Shown piece after piece: positions 31,508-42,899 of a stretch of 64,000 nt of DNA (positions within the stretch are counted from its first letter, which is position 1; every line of letters starts with the position of its first letter). A program made the translations under genes and the position numbers. A model generated the notes under the pieces. The model was not told where the DNA came from, ran no database searches, and was given only the letters and a program-made list of their open reading frames with translations. The stretch comes from Plasmopara viticola (Eukaryota; Oomycota; Peronosporomycetes; Peronosporales; Peronosporaceae): positions 62,001-126,000 of the forward strand of contig MBPM02000023.1 in the NCBI GenBank assembly GCA_001695595.3, written 5' to 3'.

Positions 31508-32873
31508 TTATTTTTCCGTGAGAGCCGGGTTGACGTTGAGTGTCACCATCTCGGCGGCCAAGACTGTTTCTTGTTCCTCTTTTTCAAAAGATGTCAAGCT
31601 GGATTTCGAATTGATTCTGGCACGTAAGGGCTTGATACAAAGTGGCTTTGTAACAATTTTTGCTTGGGACACCTTGGTATGCTGAATGACGCTCGAGGCT
31701 CCTCCCCAAGGCGATTTGCATCGAACGACGTCGCACTTGTATTCATCAACTCCTTCTTCGAATGCCTTCGTCACAACGCTGGTCACTTTGTTCATGGCCG
31801 AACTTCCGCTTATCACTAGACAGGCTTGGCCATTCTTAATTATGTCCCAGTACTTTGCACGAACCTATCAAATACATTACATGACGTCTATGCTACAAAG
31901 ATTATCATTGCGACGCAACCAAACCTGTTCTGGTAAAGAGTCATTCAGAGTATCGTTGATTCCCTCAGTAGTATCAAGTCTCTCGGTGTCTACCGTTGTT
32001 GGACAGAGAGAGTGACCTGATATCACTACGGTGCCACGAGCACACAGTTTTCCGTTACTTATTTCTTTTTTTAACCATTCTGCGCAAAGAATGTCACTTT
32101 TGATACGCACAAAAGACAACTAGCAAGAAATAATACTCAATCACCTTCTTGTGCCTTCTCTTCCTCTTCGAAATCTTTTCTATGACGGAAAATTGCTGTG
32201 TTGGCCACGATGCACTTGACCCCGCCGAACCTAAATGGTTTAATGATCCCTGTCAATTTGCCTCAATGGCAATTAAGACATATAGTACTCAAACTGACCA
32301 AAAACTAAAACGAGCATCGCCAAAATGCTCTTGATACTTTTCGAATTCGTCTTGATTACTGAATTCATTATAACCTGCTGCAAAAACCTGTTGCGAAAGC
32401 GAGTTACTCAACGTATAAGACGAAGTGAATGACAGCCATTACTTGCGTACCAGTCGAATGTCGGGTACCAATCGATTAAGCAGCTCTTGAAAAGCTGCAA
32501 CTTGGGCATCGTAGAATTCTTGACTTGGTGTAGCATTTACAAAGTCGCCACATATCACAACAAATGCTGGCTGATGGGAGTTTAAAGCCTCAATTGCATC
32601 GAGGAACGTTGCTGCTTCCGCTTCCCACGTAGAGCCTCCTCGATCATCTGCTTCTGCCATAGCAGAGGCTTGTCCAAGCTTGGGCCCAGTAAGCTAAGAC
32701 AATGATGCATAAAATCAGCATGCAAAATGAAGTGTACGTGGTGGCTGCGATTAAAATTGTCGTAACTAGACTCACCTGCATAAAGGAAAATCCTTCAGTG
32801 CATTGATTCTGATACTCATGCGTAAGTCCCACATACTCATGGTTGCGTGCGTACATGCAGCGACCACGGCTAA
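31508..32873 (-). CDS. CPPED1-like calcineurin-type phosphoesterase region, probable pseudoenzyme, likely fused to the kinase upstream
   Basis: Six exons (32873-32776, 32693-32451, 32387-32299, 32230-32145, 32079-31925, 31864-31508) follow CPPED1 from end to end: the FSFMQ strand, WEAEAATFLDAIEALN, VVICGDFVNATPS, EHFGDARFSFWFGGVKC, EEEEKAQEEWLKKEIS and QACLVISGSSAMNK. CPPED1 is a metallophosphatase that acts on AKT in mammals. Most metal-binding motifs are altered: DPQ is GPK, the H after GD is N, GNHD is GYNE, and GHYH is GSSA. A catalytically dead fold is therefore likely. The first exon begins in phase with the last kinase exon. The only start for a separate protein would be ATG 32856, which leaves 56 bp to the unspliced stop of the kinase frame. 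Confidence 0.65.
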
Positions 32874-32970
32874 CTGAGCTAAAAAAACGACAGTATATTC
32901 CTACGTATGACTCAAAGCGTAAATGAGCTAATTGTTTTTTTATACAAACGTGTCCAGTTTTGGCACTCAC

Positions 32971-34260
32971 CTGGCAAATGCAAGACGTGCTTGCGACGAA
33001 GAATATGCATCAAAATGCTCTTTTCCCGCAGCGATTGTGCCTCAATTTGTTCTTGCAACACGTCACCATTAAATTTCAATGAATTGTGTACATTACGATT
33101 CTTTTCCGCGTCAGCTAGGCTTTTTACGAGCGGAAATAGCTTTGAGCCACAGCATTGAAGACTAGGCTGCTCTGCTAACATGTGGTTACTGAAGTCGATA
33201 CCTTTAAAAAAAGGATGCGCTATCTCACGAAAAATGCAGAACACAACGTAAAAGTTTACTCGAGCTAAAGGAAATACAAGAGTACCTTTGACTGCTTCTA
33301 CAGCATTGGCTTTAGTACCACCCAGTCGCGTCTGGGGGTCTTTTTGTAGTAAGCTGTTGATTATATCCTTGGCCTCGTTTGAAAGGTATTCGGGCATGCA
33401 GTAGCTTCCATCTTGAACGCGAAGAAATGTAAGATATGCACTGCCACCGCTAAATGGTGTTTCTCCCGTCAAAAGCTGATAGATAATGCAGCCAAATGCC
33501 CACATGTCGCTAGCGTAGGTTGGATCTTTATTTTCGATCGTCTCTGGGGGCATGTATTCTGGCGTACCCACAAAATTTGGTCCATTGAGCTTCGTATCAA
33601 CCAAATTTTTGGCTGTGCCAAAGTCAATCACTTTGAGATGTCCATTGGATTCGTTACAAATTACCATGTTCTCTGGTTTAAGATCGCGATGAAGTACTTT
33701 ATTTGTGTGCATGTACTCAATTGCGTTCACGATGTCTGCCAAGTAGAAACGTGCAAGATCCTCATCCAACCCAAGTTGCCGTCCTTCGTGAAGCAAACGA
33801 CTAAGCAATTCGCCACCGTTTAAAAAATCTAGTAGAAAATACAGATTGTTATCGTCCTGGAATGTCTGGTACAATCGAATGATGTTTGGATGGCGCAAGC
33901 GATTCAGTACGTCCTTCTCCATATTTATTTCATTATATATATTTTGATGACGCAGATGCAAGCGCTTAATACGCTGCTTTTCAATAATTTTCAGTGCAAA
34001 CTTTTCTCCCGTTGCTTTGTGTGTGGCTTCTACAATACGCGAGAAATTGCCCTCGCCCAGGGATCTGCCCTGCACGAACTCGTCAATGCTCGGCTTGACC
34101 GTCGCCTCCTTCGCTGTGAAGATGCAGTACAAAAGTTGTCAATTCATTTTGGTCCCAATGCGGTAAGCACAGGGTGCGATAAAGAAGTCACTCGATATTA
34201 AAGGAGGCATATGTACGTACGGCTAATCATGGTCGATGCGTCGCTTGCTACTTGAATCAT
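32971..34260 (-). CDS. PDK1-like AGC protein kinase
   Basis: Exons 34260-34221, 34113-33286 and 33219-32971 read in phase, with the ATG supported by a GTACGT donor right after a 13-codon first exon. A full kinase domain is present: LGEGNFSRIVEA, FALKIIEK, HRDLKPEN, DFGTAK, FVGTPEYMPPE, MWAFGCIIYQLLTGETPF and VKAHPFFKG. It resembles 3-phosphoinositide-dependent kinase 1, the activator of AKT and other AGC kinases. The PDK1 activation-loop Ser (SFVGT) is Asn here (NFVGT). No PH domain follows; instead the last exon ends at a strong GTGAGT donor that splices in phase into the phosphoesterase exons. If that intron were retained, the protein would stop at 32912. The 66-bp intron at 33220-33285 is stop-free. 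Confidence 0.85.
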
Positions 34261-34777
34261 TTCTAAATGATTTAGAAACGGACTTTTTACAATTGTGTAA
34301 CAAAATGTGCTCTCCACACCATCTTTGGTGGCTATATTTAGAGCCCTTTTTTAAATGCGTTACGTAAGCTTTAAGGGGAGACGGAAAATAATTCAACAAC
34401 GGACGAGTCGCCGCCTAACCATCTCGCGCCTGGTGTTCTTGTCAGGAAGTAGCTGCTGCACGGAATCATTTGCGATTGCAGGTAAAATACGCCTTTATTT
34501 TATTCGTGTAGCTTGTCCTGTTGCTTCTGCCGTTGCTCGCGAAGCATTCATCTCTTGTACGACTCGCCTGGAGACGCTTTATTGCTCTCTTTTTTCCTAT
34601 CTGGGTATGGTCTGGAGTTGCTTGATGAGCACAATGGGAGTCATCATTCAGTCGAAGGACGATGTACAGACAAGCTCACTAGCTTCAATGCTAGCGACTG
34701 AAGAGAAGACTTGTGTCTGTTTAGATCTAATTATGTGCTGTTAAATGACAATGACAGATTTGTAACTCTTTGACAGA
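34261..34777. other. Divergent promoter region, kinase and Rab genes
   Basis: This should hold both promoters and the Rab 5' leader. An ORF at 34355-34744 has no protein-like features. A CAG/GTAAAA motif near 34480 could be a leader splice site. No other feature is seen. Confidence 0.35.
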
Positions 34778-35451
34778 ATGGCTCGTCATGAAAACCCTTT
34801 TGATATGCAGATCAAGCTGCTGATGATTGGCGACAGCGGTGGGTGTGGATACAACAGCAATGTTGTGGCTTAAATAGCATTGCTGATGGGTTAATTTGTC
34901 CAGGTGTTGGAAAGACGTGCTTGTTGTTGCGCTATGCGAATGACTCTTTTTCTCCGACTTTTATCACAACCATCGGTATCGATTTCAAAATTAAAAACAT
35001 AGAATTGGACAACAAGAAGGTGAAATTGCAGATCTGGGACACAGCTGGGCAGGAGCGCTTTCGCACCATTACGACGTCATACTTTCGTGGCGCGCAAGGG
35101 ATTCTATTGGTGTATGACGTCACAGACCGTGCATCGTTTCAGAGCATCCGGAACTGGGTGGGCCAGATCCAGCAGCACGCTGATGTGCACGTTAATAAAA
35201 TTCTTATTGGCAACAAGTGTGATATGACGGATGACAAGGTTGTAAGCACCGAGGAGGGTCAAGCATTGGCGGACGAGTATGGTGTCAAATTTTTCGAGAC
35301 AAGTGCGAAGAACAATATTAATGTAGAAGGCGGTTTTATCGAGATTGCGCGTGAAGTGAAGAACAGGCTTATGGAAGAAGGTGGATCCCTTAAAAAAGAT
35401 AGCGTCAATCTTGCTGCAAAGCCAGCACCCGTGAAAAAGGGCTGTTGCTAG
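34778..35451 (+). CDS. Rab8-type small GTPase
   Basis: Two exons (34778-34838, 34904-35451) give 202 aa; the intron splits the P-loop codon for Gly. Motifs are GDSGVGKT (G1), TIGIDFK (switch I), WDTAGQERF (switch II), GNKCD (G4) and ETSAK (G5). A C-terminal GCC accepts geranylgeranyl groups. The effector stretch and the [12 protein letters not shown] helix fit the Rab8/Rab10/Rab13 (plant RabE) branch, which directs Golgi-to-plasma-membrane secretion; Rab1 is the next best choice. Length and spacing are standard. Confidence 0.93.
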
Positions 35452-36255
35452 GTCATCCGATCAGTTTGCTCGGGCTCGATAGCGTGGCAGGCTCCATATT
35501 TGCATGCTGCCAAACTATAGCTATTATCCACATATATTTTAATACATCGAAGTACGTTTTCTTAGAGGGTTTAGTATATAGCCATCGTATCTAATCGGGT
35601 TCGAAGGGGTTTTCGTTGTGAGAGGCTTCTTAAGAAGTATCAAAATTAGACGATAAGTATTTTGTCTGTCAACGCTTCGATTGGTGACAAAGTGACCACA
35701 TTCACTTAAACGCTATAAAAAACTGTCAGCTCATTTATTTTCTACGTATATGTTGCTCGTGCTTTCTTTGCTAGCAAGCAACAAATGTAGGAGCTGGCGG
35801 AGCTTAAAGTTTATGGTGCTCTCAGTGCTCCTTACTGTTGCATGAAGCACTTAATTCTTTGACGAGACGGCTAAATGAGTGAGGTCCAAATTTTACCCGG
35901 CTTTTTTTTGTAAAAGAGTGCAAACGCCAGTGGTGACTTTTTAAGGCATTACGTCGGCATTTTTTATTGACCATAGTTTACCAGTGAAAACGATTCTGGA
36001 ACCTGTTTGCTATTTTGACGACGCAACCTCTCGACTACCTTATAGCAGAAAATCTTTTTATTTATGTGTTTTGAAGTACCGCTCGACCTTGCCAACTATA
36101 TTGTTAAAATTGCGGCGGTAGATTTTTCTCGCAAGATATACTTCAGAGTAGTACGACGCGTGGCGGCTGGATTCTGTTCAACACGTCTTCTTTTCCGCTT
36201 AAAACTGCTCATTTTTCTCTCTCTACCTTCTCGCTCCAGAGTCCACCAAAGAAAG
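35452..36255. other. Intergenic region, Rab to Crinkler relic
   Basis: AT-rich with no coding or repeat feature recognised. It marks the left edge of the second gene-poor block. Confidence 0.35.
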
Positions 36256-36670
36256 ATGGCAAAGCTCTTTCGTGTGGTCGTTGGTGTGAAGGGAAACTTG
36301 CTCTTGGTGAAAGCGACTTGGTGGGCGAGTTCACGGACGCAATCTGGTAGAAGATAAAACACGATTATACACGTCGCCGAATTCAGGGTGCAGCTTTTCC
36401 TGGCAAAGAAAAATGGCTAGATGAGGCTGAAGCGGCAGCTTTGATGCTCAATATGGCTGGTGCACCCTTATCTCGCGACGAAAATGGACCCCCTTAAGGC
36501 TTCGAGAAGATGGATAAATTACCGACAGGCATTTTGAAAAGAAATTTTGCTCAGCTGATAGCGATGTCACTATCTGGCAGGGTCCAATGGTCTAGAGAAG
36601 AGAATGTCACGTGGACCGCGGAAAACCTTTGCACCGTGGATCGGGAATTTTAATAAAAATTGTTGATGTC
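36256..36670 (+). pseudogene. Decayed Crinkler (CRN) effector, N-terminal part
   Basis: Crinklers are oomycete effectors with a conserved LFLAK entry domain, a DWL domain and a variable nuclear-acting C-terminus. Here the ATG at 36256 opens MAKLFRVVVG, the usual CRN start. A block VGEFTDAIW appears in another frame and ends at a stop. VQLFLAKK (LFLAK at 36394-36408) is back in the first frame at residue 47, the expected distance. WLDEAEAAALML and a DENG block then follow in a shifted frame. A stop in the starting frame (36355-36357), a stop after LFLAKKNG and at least two frame changes show it cannot make protein. The C-terminal domain is not recognisable. Confidence 0.75.
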
Positions 36671-39600
36671 AGTTGTAAGAGTTTCCTCGTGAGATGTGGG
36701 CTCAAGAACAGCGCTGATTATCGGTCAATCGTCGACGCACTTGTATCTAATGATGAACTTGCACTACCACATTCACTGATCATTTAGACACTAACATTAA
36801 GCTTAAGTTAAAGCGGTATAAACAAGCCTCATCTTGTGGAAGCAGCTCCTTTTAGAGACGACAAAGCCGCAAGAATTCTAATGATTTAGCCTTAACAGCG
36901 ACGCATGTTGGCTGCTTGCAATTTTATAGCTTAAAATTACTGTGCCACGAAATATTAGACATGTGCGCATACAAGCTCAACGGATTTAAGAGATTACACT
37001 CCAAATTATTAAATGGCGTAGTAACTACCGTTTAGAGATGCGTGGTAGAAAGGTACGATGGCTTACGTTAGCAACGTTTCGTGCCCAATCAACCAAAGAT
37101 TGATAGATAAGCAGTCCAGTGTTTTGACTGGAACACTTGAGAAACATTTGTCGCCTTACTTAAAAGTTGAACAAACGAAGTGTTTTTACTCCGGTCATAC
37201 ATGGTAATCAAACTCGAATGAGGGTGTTGGAGAAACTGATTTTTACGAGTGCGTTCATACGGCTCAGGCAAGTGCGCTTAATATTCATTTTTCATGAGTA
37301 CGAACTTGTGACGAAGACTGATCCTGATCCTGATGACATTCGCTACTTTCATGCAAATCTCGCATTCACTTCTTTTCCAATACGCTTGTCGCAATCAGCA
37401 GCAAGACGGACATAAGAAAGAAAGAAATTTTAGAATCTCGGTCTTTGGAGTTGGCTAACAAGCCGAACTACCCAGCTTTATATGTCAGCTCAAAACGATT
37501 ACTGCATTTAAAAATTCATCTAACAATGCGATAATGCTCGGGGGATAGCAAAGTGTCATCCCTAAGATCGTTTGCAAAAACCATGTAATCGAATTTTTCG
37601 CGACCAAAACCAAGTGCATCTTCTACTACATTGCCTGGCACAAATTCCAACGCGCTAAGAAGAAGTCAGGCTCAGGTGAAAGAGTCATTCAAGCGCTAAT
37701 GCAGATGCAATATACGCTGAGTCGGTTTAAAAGCCTCGAGCCTACAGCTCGACGAGATTGTGGTGCTTTTAACTTTGTAATAACGCATGTGGCATGAATG
37801 TGGCTACCGTGAATGTTGAATGCATTCGTAGATCGGACAGAAGATTTGAATCTGTGGATATCCTGTCACACAAGAATCAAGCTCTTTGCATCAACAACAT
37901 CGATATGCTTTCGTATAAAAATCTTTAAATTGTTTTTGTGAGCGGTGAAAGCCTCATATTCACAAAAAAAACAGTTTAAACTTGTGAATATCGAGAGCTT
38001 ACCCGCTGAGCCAATTATCTAAAAATCAGCTATTAACGCCATTCAATCACTACCTAGAAAGTAGTTTGTTGATGATGTTGACCAGTACATCGATCACTTC
38101 ATCGCTTATGACGTTAAGATAATTCTTGAAGATAAATGCTACAAATTTACACCGCGACATCAGTGTCTAATTTTGATCATTTTAAGAGATGTGGGTGTTG
38201 AAAATAGCTTGCCCCGCATTTCTCTGAAATCTTCCAGCTGTGCGTACCGTACACGATATTTCATGACTCTGAATGATCAAAAATAAATAGTTCGTCACCC
38301 ATTCATCTTCATCGCTAAATCACCATGCATTGCGTTGCTACGAAAAAACAAGTCTGCTACGTAAGTAGTACATCATTATCGATATGCAGATGTAGGCTCG
38401 GTCTTCGTTGAATGACGTCAAAAGTACTTCATTCGCTATAAATTGGCGTACAAAGCCAGAGCAATCAGGCATATGTATCCCCCTATAAAAAAATAATTAC
38501 TCAACCTGATCGTTACGAAGCAAATTTCGTGTCACACTCCGAAAGTACCAACTTATTCACGATAGAAAAGTAATTTTTGAGCCGGCGACGTCAGTATTCG
38601 ATAAATTTTTACCACTTTCCATCTTCCCAAGATCATCTAACCTATCCTGCAGTTTCACATTCCAAAGTACTTAAGGGCATTACTTTTGCCATGATTACGA
38701 TACAAGATGTCTCTGGCTATAATGTGCTATATCTTATTTACAGCCGAGCAATTCACTATTAAAGCCCACCTCGTCGTCGCTGAGCTTAAACGATAACCAA
38801 TGATCCAGAAGACGCTGCAATCTTGATTCTAAAAATACAACGGCTTTCTATTAATTGAAACTACCTTCGAGATTATAGCTGCATCCAGTGCTCTACACTT
38901 CACTCTTGAAGGGGCACTTTGTTGAAGCCATCGCCAATTTAAGAAGGAGTCTGCGATATAAGATTTGTCGGCTTGGTGAAGCTAACAAGGAAGCCCAGTA
39001 AGAATCGGAAGCAGACTTCCGGACTCATCGATCTCTATCGATAGATAAACCGCGTTTATAAAAAAAACTTCTTTTTAAAGGTAGGCATGTGGTGTGGCCG
39101 CTGTTATCCCATACGGTTACATTGTTTTAAGAAACTAATAAATACGCAATGATACTTATCCATGGGAATTGGTGAATGCACTGTCTAAGACTTAAAAGCA
39201 AGGTTTCGATGGCCCATCACCATTAGGAGATATTAATATCTGTTGGCGAAACATGATGCATTATGTGGATGAAAGATGCGATAACCTTGAGGATGGTAGC
39301 AGTTGATGACTAAGAACCACCAACTGGACTGTAGCAAGACAAGAAGACGTAAGAGCCCTCCATTTGAAAACACTTCTCGATTTGATGCAAGCAACTGAAA
39401 CACTTTTTTTCGCTTCGATTGGCGCTCATGCCTTAATGAACAAACGACTATTAAATAAGGTCTCTGCGATTGTGTTACACATCTGCGACAAAGCGATGCA
39501 TGGCGACGCTGAGCATCGAAGCTTGAGCACAAAAGAGTACACCTGGGATATTTTGCGTTTTTTGTGCTTCGTTTGCAATCACTTTTGGGTTGACACCCAT

Positions 39601-42600
39601 TAATGTGGATTGAAGACCTTTTTGGAGCCATTGATCTCTCCGTGAGTGGATTAAACAAAGTGGTAGAGCTCGCTATTGAGATTCCACTGGTATCTAGACT
39701 TTCGATGGATTCGGTATCGACGCCTTGTTTGATAAATCTCTCACAACGGCTGATTTGCGCTGGCTTCATTTATGAGTCTAGTAACATAAAATCAAGCATC
39801 AAGTGTCTAAAGGGCTTTCAAGAAAGTGCAAATTAGATCTATTGTGACTAGTTCTGACAAAATTAAGATTATTAATCTAGTCTTCACCACTTGATTCACT
39901 GTTTGATACAGTATATAAGTTTTAAAATTACCCATAGGGAATAAGCCAATTTATTTTGGCATGAGCTTCTATAAGTAAGCAATCATTTGTGACGCCCAAC
40001 CAATTCCTTGCCGTCCGAAAACTTCATACCACCAGCCTAAAAGTCGTGAACACGTCTATTCTTGTCGAAGTAGTATCTCGTGCATCGCATTTTGGATCCT
40101 GTACGACCTTAAGTAACTTATCTAGACGAATTAGAAACTTTTGTGCTGGTAATTTCAGCTTGTCCAGCATGTAAGACTCTGGGTCTAATGTCGCGTCATC
40201 CGGCATACAATAAGAAAAATCTAGATCCGCTTCGATCGGCGGCTTTTAATTAAATTGAAGAATGTACGTGTCGGCTGTGGGCTATCATAGCCGATATAAA
40301 TCATCTTGTCTGCTGAATTCGATGGTGCCTATTACATCTGGTCCTCGTCATCTTGAGATACAAGCTTGTATCTTCCGTTTAAAATAAATTTTATGAAACT
40401 TAAGTTCCGGCCGCTGAAACCTATCTGCTAGCTTACGTGATGGAATTTACGGTTAAATTGAAATTAATCGAAGTTGTCAGACAGCTCTCGTAAAAGCTGA
40501 AGGGTATTTTATCAACCTAGCTGATGATAAAGCTCATCATGTTCAAATTACAAGCTTCGGCCTTTAATATACTACTCTATTTGAGTTAAGCGCTATTTCA
40601 GCGACACTTCCTAAGGCTGGTAAACTTTGGCACGGCCAAAAATGGTATTTATTGCTCAGGCGGTACTGCAATCCCTACGACGACTCGTGCTACACTTCAA
40701 TCCTCGGAAAAGCCTCTTTTAATAAAGTGGTAGGATTGATGATGGTACAATTTTTCAGTGTCTTCAATGGTTCCACTTCCCAGCCATTAAATTTTAACCC
40801 ACAAATTCTTTCATAATCAAAAGCATGCTAGATTCTTGGGATTCAATGTAATATTAAAGGCGAGGTACATGTGCTACCTGTAGGGCTGATCCAAGACATC
40901 TTTGCCTAAGACAGAAGGACGTATATATGTTCTCAAGATTACAATTCAAACTACCTTCGAAAATTTCGGCCTTAACTAGTCTGCAGCATCGACGAATTCG
41001 AGGTTCATTATTTCTGGCAGTTCTGGCGGTGCATCCACTAGAGGTGCACCTACTATGACACAATCATTGTAATATCACTTATTCCAATGTCTTTGTCAAT
41101 TAATTTCGTTTTGATTTGAGGCAGGTTGGGGAACTTTGTTTCCTGCAATTGGTGGTGCTTTGCTATCACCTGCCACAGTAATCCTGATAGAAAATAAGTC
41201 TAGACGAAAAAGATGCTCAAAATTTTACTGCAATTAATTTTCCATTAAGTAAGATTGGTGGTCAAGAAGTTGCGTCGTCAAAATAGCGTTTGGTCCAAAA
41301 GAAAGTCGAGGAATGTCTTTGGTAGTAAATTACGGTGAGGAAAAAAAATGCTGGCGTAATGTTCTCTGTCATTCCACTAACGCCACGCGTACCTGATAGT
41401 TATAGTAACCTTCTTCGTCTCGATGATCCGAAAAAGAAGTTTTTAATGTTTTTCATTTCAAGTGAAATTTATAGATTTGGTTTAGACCCCTCATTCGGTA
41501 CCACCGCCGGGTTCTAAAGAAGGTCGTTTGGAAACCGCTCGACCACTGAGAACAGACAACCGTTGGTTTCGTCTGAATTTAGAATTAGTTTATTTTTTCT
41601 CAAAAAAAGTAAGCTATGTATATTTAGATACTCCCGATAACATGACGAACGAACTAATCTTTAGAAATTACAAGAACACGCCAATTAAACTTCTGATCCA
41701 GGATACCCAACTCAACATTTGTAAGAAATCTCCACTCCAATTTTCTAACCAATGATAAGTAGTATATAATGAGCTGAAGGATAAGACGCTAAAACAAATT
41801 AGCGCACCGTTTCTGTTTATATCTGTTGACCATCTGTGATTGGGGAAATTCCTAAAATTATCAAGCCTCTAAAAGCAGTGGTAAAATCTAAATCCTCACC
41901 TGTGAGACGAGAGCTTTTGCTCACTTACAACCGATAAAACCATGTAAATATCTTAACAGTCAGCGTTGACACCTCGGAGCTGAACTGTCTGCGGCACATC
42001 ACGCTTCGTCAGGTGGTAACGTCAGTGATAAGGACGCAATTATTAAAAGATCACGTCTGATAGTCAAGAAGACCATTTACCTGCTCGAATATGGGTCATC
42101 TTTAATCGAAGCAATTTTATCGATCTCGTTAATAAAGTGGTTGAAGTCATAGTCATGGCTGATGTCGAAGGTCCGTTGTAAACCAATGCGGACGTTGAAG
42201 TGTCGAATGCTCGAACCAGGACGAAGAGTCATAGGAGCTAAATTTATAAGGACTTGACATAAAGGAAGCGGTGCATAATCTAAGCCCATACTTTTCGTCT
42301 TCCTGCTTCTCTCGTGGTCAACTTTACGTGACTAAATTAAGGCTGACCCTGCACTCAAAAGCTTAAACATTGATTGAACTCCTAAGTTGAGCGATAACGG
42401 TGGAGTTTTCACGACGAACGTCGTGTTCAGGAACTTGTATATCACAAGTTTATTGCATCTTTCAAAATCGCAAAAATTACGTAGTCAGTTTGCTAAGAAG
42501 ACACCTTTAGACTTGTTAAGATGCATGGTATATACTTTTTTCAAACCCAGATATATAAGGAAATGGGCATTGTTTGTTCAAGCTTGGCCGAACGAGTGAT

Positions 42601-42899
42601 CTTGTGCGTGTCCAGCAAACTAAGTTTATAAAAGGAAGGCTTCCACACCTGCATTAGCAGCACCCTTTAAATAAAAAAATAACTGTACAAAATATTCACG
42701 CATCAATCGCACCCGCCTTCTGTTGCACGGAGAATCCGCACCGAAAACGCAACCCAAACTTTAAACTAGCAAAAACGGAAACTTATATGTAGCCGAAAAG
42801 CTCTCAAATAATGGCTTATTTTTTCGATATTTAGATAAATACTTTCGTTTCGGGTTTGTGATTTTCAACTGCGATATTTCAGCTATAGTATCCACAAAA
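36671..42899. other. 6-kb gene-poor, decayed region
   Basis: AT-rich sequence with only short, unconvincing ORFs. A fragment near 42387 resembles an integrase core and is listed separately. A minus-strand ORF at 40024-40206 (LDPESYMLDKLKLPAQKF) has protein-like composition but no family that I recognise. The stretch is likely to be nested, old retroelement remains. Confidence 0.45.
42387..42599 (+). mobile_element. Possible retrotransposon integrase fragment
   Basis: The frame reads SDNGGVFTTNVVFRNL, similar to the SDNGG-xF-T core of retroviral-type integrases, where the Asp is catalytic. Only about 70 codons are open and the expected downstream Glu block is not seen, so it would be a dead scrap. 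The match is short and could be chance. Confidence 0.3.

Noticed and set aside
34355..34744. A 129-aa plus-strand open frame upstream of the Rab gene
   Set aside because: Composition is not protein-like, a second frame is open in the same place, and it lies where the Rab 5' leader is expected.
35595..35615. GGTTCGA, like a tRNA T-loop
   Set aside because: No acceptor stem, D-loop or anticodon arm can be built around it.
39233..39836. Paired open frames on both strands
   Set aside because: Neither strand shows a domain, and the two frames compete for the same bases. Probably old repeat sequence.
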